A DNA stretch of 16,217 nucleotides from Campylobacterales bacterium (GTDB lineage: Bacteria > Campylobacterota_A > Desulfurellia > JAADFJ01), in assembly GCA_027080125.1 (NCBI GenBank), contig JALWSW010000161.1, positions 1 through 16,217 on the forward strand. The letters run 5' to 3'. Each line of letters begins with the position of its first letter. Positions within the stretch are counted from its first letter, which is position 1. The translations under genes and the position numbers were made by a program. Positions 14,196-16,217 of this stretch are shown piece after piece. Under the pieces are notes generated by a model, which was not told the DNA's origin, ran no database searches, and worked only from the letters and a program-made list of their open reading frames with translations.

Positions 14196-14909
14196 CTATT
14201 GCTCTATTTCAGAAAGTTTAATCGGTTTGTAAAGCGGTGCAACATCGTTTTTGTTGATTTTTTCGGTTTGAAAACTTATAGCACCTGACCTCAGCGCTAT
14301 AATACGGGTTGCAATTTTTGATATCCATTCCAAATTATGAGATGCAATCAGAACGGTTTTTTTCTTTGCTAATCCGAGCACTATTTTTCTGAGTTTTTCA
14401 GTATAATACGGATCAAGATAATTCGTGGGCTCATCCAAAATCAAAATCTTAGATTCGGTAACAAGTGAGGCGGCAAGCCAAGCAAGCTCAAGCTGACCGC
14501 CTGAAAGAGCGTCAAGCCTCCTATTTTCAAGCTCCTCTATTCCGGTTATGCTCATAATTTCCTTGCATACCGAAACCGCCTGAGAATCTTCATTCAGCAA
14601 AGAACGATAAGGATAGCGTGAAAAAAGTAAGAATTCCTTCAGCGTAAAAGGTACAGGTGCAATGTTTTGAGGCAAAAGTGAAACAGTTTTTGCAAGCTCA
14701 CGTCGATTATACAGATTAATCCGCTTTCCAAATAGCTTTATTCGATCTGTTTTGTAAAATCCCGCAACGGATTTAAGCAGTGTTGATTTGCCAGCTCCGT
14801 TCGGTCCGATTATCGCGCAAATTTCATGTTCCTTGATTTTAAGCGTAATATTATCCAGAATTCGTTTTTTTGAAATGACAATATTCAGAGTCTCGATTTC
14901 AATTGCCAT
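14196..14909 (-). CDS. btuD: Corrinoid ABC transporter ATPase
   Basis: A 237-residue ABC ATPase with all expected motifs: Walker A GPNGAGKST (35-43), Q-loop Gln81 in LLPQN, signature LSGGQ (135-139), Walker B ILILDE (155-160), D-loop around LD (165-166), and H-loop His191. It would power import through BtuC. It belongs to the FepC/BtuD group of iron-siderophore, haem and B12 importers; the corrinoid assignment comes from context. It begins two bases after the btuF TAA and its TAG abuts the btuC ATG. No independent Shine-Dalgarno of note is seen, which suggests coupling with btuF. Confidence 0.9.
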   Translation of the reverse strand: MAIEIETLNIVISKKRILDNITLKIKEHEICAIIGPNGAGKSTLLKSVAGFYKTDRIKLFGKRINLYNRRELAKTVSLLPQNIAPVPFTLKEFLLFSRYPYRSLLNEDSQAVSVCKEIMSITGIEELENRRLDALSGGQLELAWLAASLVTESKILILDEPTNYLDPYYTEKLRKIVLGLAKKKTVLIASHNLEWISKIATRIIALRSGAISFQTEKINKNDVAPLYKPIKLSEIEQ

Positions 14910-14911
14910 TG

Positions 14912-15754
14912 CTATTTACAGATTTTCTTAGCAGTTTGGAGAAATACTTCGGCAATTCTCGGAGAATTCACAAGATAGCGTTGCCCGATCAAATATATTA
15001 TATGTCTTTTTTTAACGGCTTTTATTTTTAAAGAAGAAAAAGCGGTGCTATCAAGCCTTTTTTTATCAGAAATAATAAACAGATAGTCTGGATCAAGTTT
15101 TGCAATATTTTCAAGCGGAATCTGAGGCCAGCTAACGGTTCCTTTGTATGCGTTTTCTATGGAAAAAAGATTCAGCATATCAGAAAAAAATGTCTTGTTC
15201 CCTGCTGCTGTCGGTGGAAAGAGATCTCCTATCAGCACAAGAGCGGTTTTTTTTCTATTTTTTAAACAAATTTTTTTTGCCAAACCGAGCTTTTTTCTTG
15301 CCCGCTCCAGAACCATATCAGACTCATCGGTTTTGTTACAGATTTTTCCTATCATTTCAACCGAATCATACATATCAGCAAGGGTATCAAATTTGAGCAG
15401 TTTGTAATCTATTTTAAGCTGATTCAACTCAGGTATAATTTGGCGCTGATGGTAGGTTAAAAAAACCATATCAGGATGAATCTTGACTACTGCCTCTATA
15501 TTCGGGTCGTAATAACCGCCGATCTTGAATATATGTTTTGTCTCTTTCGGCCATTTTGCATATCTTGTTATACCGACAATATTCTTTCCGAGATCAAGAT
15601 AAAAAAGCGTTTCGGTAATCGAGGGTGCCAGTGAAACTATCTTGTTGCAGGCCGAATATGAGTTGGCTGTCATAATTAGGTTCGCAAAGGCAATAAGGGC
15701 GGCTTTTATGAAAAATCTGATATAGACTTGCCTATTATTGCACTTTGCAATCAT
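14912..15754 (-). CDS. btuF: Periplasmic corrinoid-binding protein (BtuF-like)
   Basis: A 280-residue exported class III solute-binding protein. Basic residues at 4-14, a hydrophobic stretch at about 14-30 and a likely signal-peptidase site near 34-36 mark the signal peptide. Cys36 is not in a good lipobox, because -3 is Tyr. The mature protein opens with IVSLAPSITETLFYLDLG (39-56), the usual first strand-helix of BtuF/FhuD/FepB-type proteins. GYYDPNIEAVVKIHPDMVF (80-98) is the equally typical second segment, and a long central helix around residues 130-160 links the lobes. It delivers substrate to BtuCD. The ATG is preceded by AGGAGG with a 4-base gap. It is first in the operon, downstream of the probable btuB. 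Siderophore or haem binding is the alternative. Confidence 0.87.
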   Translation of the reverse strand: MIAKCNNRQVYIRFFIKAALIAFANLIMTANSYSACNKIVSLAPSITETLFYLDLGKNIVGITRYAKWPKETKHIFKIGGYYDPNIEAVVKIHPDMVFLTYHQRQIIPELNQLKIDYKLLKFDTLADMYDSVEMIGKICNKTDESDMVLERARKKLGLAKKICLKNRKKTALVLIGDLFPPTAAGNKTFFSDMLNLFSIENAYKGTVSWPQIPLENIAKLDPDYLFIISDKKRLDSTAFSSLKIKAVKKRHIIYLIGQRYLVNSPRIAEVFLQTAKKICK

Positions 15755-15799
15755 TTTGCCTCCTATTTTTATGTTCTTTTGCCTTATTTTTCCTTGTCA

Positions 15800-15827
15800 T
15801 TTATTCACTATAATCACCAGCCATCAA
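15800..15827 (-). promoter_or_regulatory. Weak candidate promoter of the btuF operon
   Basis: TTGATG (15827-15822) and AATAAA (15805-15800) on the minus strand, with a 16-base spacer and four of six matches each. It would give a leader of about 40 bases. The operon could equally be read through from btuB. Confidence 0.3.
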
Positions 15828-15830
15828 GAT

Positions 15831-15861
15831 GAGACTGCCGCGCTCGGCGCTCGCAGTGACA
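15831..15861 (-). repeat. Dispersed inverted-repeat element, unit A
   Basis: On the minus strand it reads TGTCACTGCGAGCG, then a GC-rich middle, then GGCAGTCTC. ACTGC and GCAGT pair as a stem. It resembles the TCATTGCGAG...GAAGCAATC element seen in many bacterial genomes, but with both arms changed. Confidence 0.7.
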
Positions 15862-15871
15862 GTGTGGAATA

Positions 15872-15906
15872 AGACTGCTTCGTCGCTATCCTCCTCGCAG
15901 TGACAG
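15872..15906 (-). repeat. Dispersed inverted-repeat element, unit B
   Basis: On the minus strand it reads CTGTCACTGCGAGGAGGA, then TAGCGACGAAGCAGTCT. It has the same paired change as unit A (ACTGC/GCAGT). Its left end can pair with unit C, in the opposite orientation, to form a hairpin. Confidence 0.7.
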
Positions 15907-15925
15907 AAGGAGGTATCATTGCGAG
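15894..15925. repeat. Ten-base-pair hairpin between repeat units B and C
   Basis: CTCGCAGTGA (15894-15903) and TCATTGCGAG (15916-15925) pair over ten positions, one being a G-U wobble, around a 12-base loop. It arises from two repeat units in opposite orientation. No T-run follows it, so it is not a classic terminator. Confidence 0.6.
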
Positions 15926-15930
15926 CGACA
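15914..15930 (+). repeat. Dispersed inverted-repeat element, truncated unit C
   Basis: TATCATTGCGAGCGACA is the left half only of the element; the right arm is missing. It lies just before the full unit D in the same orientation. Confidence 0.6.
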
Positions 15931-15938
15931 TTTTTCCC

Positions 15939-15977
15939 GGTCATTGCGAACGAACGCAAGTGAGTGAAGCAATCTCC
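15939..15977 (+). repeat. Dispersed inverted-repeat element, unit D
   Basis: It reads GGTCATTGCGAACGAACG, then CAAGTGAGTGAAGCAATCTCC, the most complete copy. The arms ATTGC and GCAAT pair. It is in the opposite orientation to units A and B. Confidence 0.72.
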
Positions 15978-16063
15978 AATTCAAAATCCATAATTCATAA
16001 TAATTACCTACTTACCCGCTCAACCACTCACTAACCGCCATCCACTAATCATTACTCATTCTG

Positions 16064-16217
16064 TCAAAACTTTGCCGTTAACCCAAGAAGTGCGGTTCTG
16101 GGCTCAGTCTGATAGCCTTCTGCGGTTTCATAAAATTTATCGAAAATATTATCAAGCTTTGCTAACATTGTCAGATTTTTTGTCACCCTGTATTGAACCG
16201 CAGCATTCCAAACGCTG
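16064..16217 (-). CDS. TonB-dependent outer-membrane receptor, C-terminal end (probable BtuB)
   Basis: Only the last 51 codons are in the window, ending at TGA (16064-16066). The frame reads WNAAVQYRVTKNLTMLAKLDN, then IFDKFYETAEGYQTEPRT, then ALLGLTAKF. Alternating strands, the LDNIFDKFYE segment near the end and the terminal Phe are typical of the last beta-strands of TonB-dependent receptors, where the Phe is recognised for barrel insertion. It is upstream of btuFDC and cobO on the same strand, so a corrinoid receptor is likely; a siderophore or haem receptor cannot be excluded from this fragment. A 309-base spacer with repeats separates it from btuF. Confidence 0.8.
   Translation of the reverse strand, partial: SVWNAAVQYRVTKNLTMLAKLDNIFDKFYETAEGYQTEPRTALLGLTAKF

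Larger units (their letters stand above)
15755..16063. other. 309-base non-coding spacer between btuF and the TonB receptor gene
   Basis: No convincing coding frame is present. From right to left it holds a G-poor tract (15970-16062), four repeat units (15831-15977) and the leader of btuF. I looked for the conserved boxes of a cobalamin riboswitch in front of btuF and did not recognise them. Confidence 0.7.

Noticed and set aside
15831..15977. CRISPR array
   Set aside because: The repeats are in both orientations, differ in sequence, have no regular spacers, and no cas gene is present. They fit a dispersed palindromic element instead.

Overview
The window is about 16.2 kb of bacterial chromosome with modest GC. 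It is densely packed and most genes lie on the minus strand in short overlapping operons. The gene content points to a Gram-negative bacterium: LPS-core-type glycosyltransferases including a WaaQ/RfaQ-like heptosyltransferase, an O-antigen-ligase-type membrane protein, and the C-terminal end of a TonB-dependent outer-membrane receptor ending in Phe. The genus cannot be named from this sequence. The mix of stand-alone TrpB2, crotonases, B12 salvage and TCATTGCGAG-type dispersed repeats fits a deltaproteobacterial- or Nitrospirota-like anaerobe, but that is only an inference.

Layout. (1) Positions 1-4599, minus strand: a polysaccharide/LPS-core operon read from an extended -10 promoter at about 4627-4653. 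Its order is UDP-glucuronate 4-epimerase, WaaE-like GT2, GT4, WaaQ-like GT9, and a second GT4 that starts with TTG and runs off the left edge. Junctions are 3-nt gaps or ATGA/TTGA overlaps. (2) Positions 4749-6781, plus strand: a transglutaminase-like protein and a TrpB2-type PLP enzyme, read from a divergent promoter whose start site falls on the first ATG. (3) Positions 6806-8635, minus strand: a 609-residue O-antigen ligase/polymerase or protein O-glycosyltransferase-like membrane protein. (4) Positions 8681-8767, plus strand: tRNA-Leu(CAA) with encoded CCA. Its promoter is superimposed on that of the ligase gene. (5) Positions 8840-12674, minus strand: pepD, a CDF metal exporter and two abnormal crotonase-fold proteins, all overlapping or nearly touching, with a candidate leaderless promoter inside the end of cobO. 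(6) Positions 13224 down to 12699 and 13269-15754, minus strand: a B12 uptake/salvage operon (btuF, btuD, btuC, cobO). (7) Positions 15755-16063: a non-coding spacer with four copies of an inverted-repeat element and a G-poor tract, then the 3' end of a probable BtuB receptor gene.

How it fits together. Region 1 and region 3 would build and attach a surface glycan. The TonB receptor, BtuFCD and CobO would carry a corrinoid across both membranes and adenosylate it. The pepD-CDF-crotonase run has no obvious single pathway. I do not see a complete novel defence or mobile system. The most interesting signals are the complementary crotonase pair, the superimposed symmetric promoters at the tRNA, two apparent leaderless starts with identical 6-nt -10 to ATG spacing, a spaced palindrome between the divergent promoters, and repeat units whose two arms have changed together.
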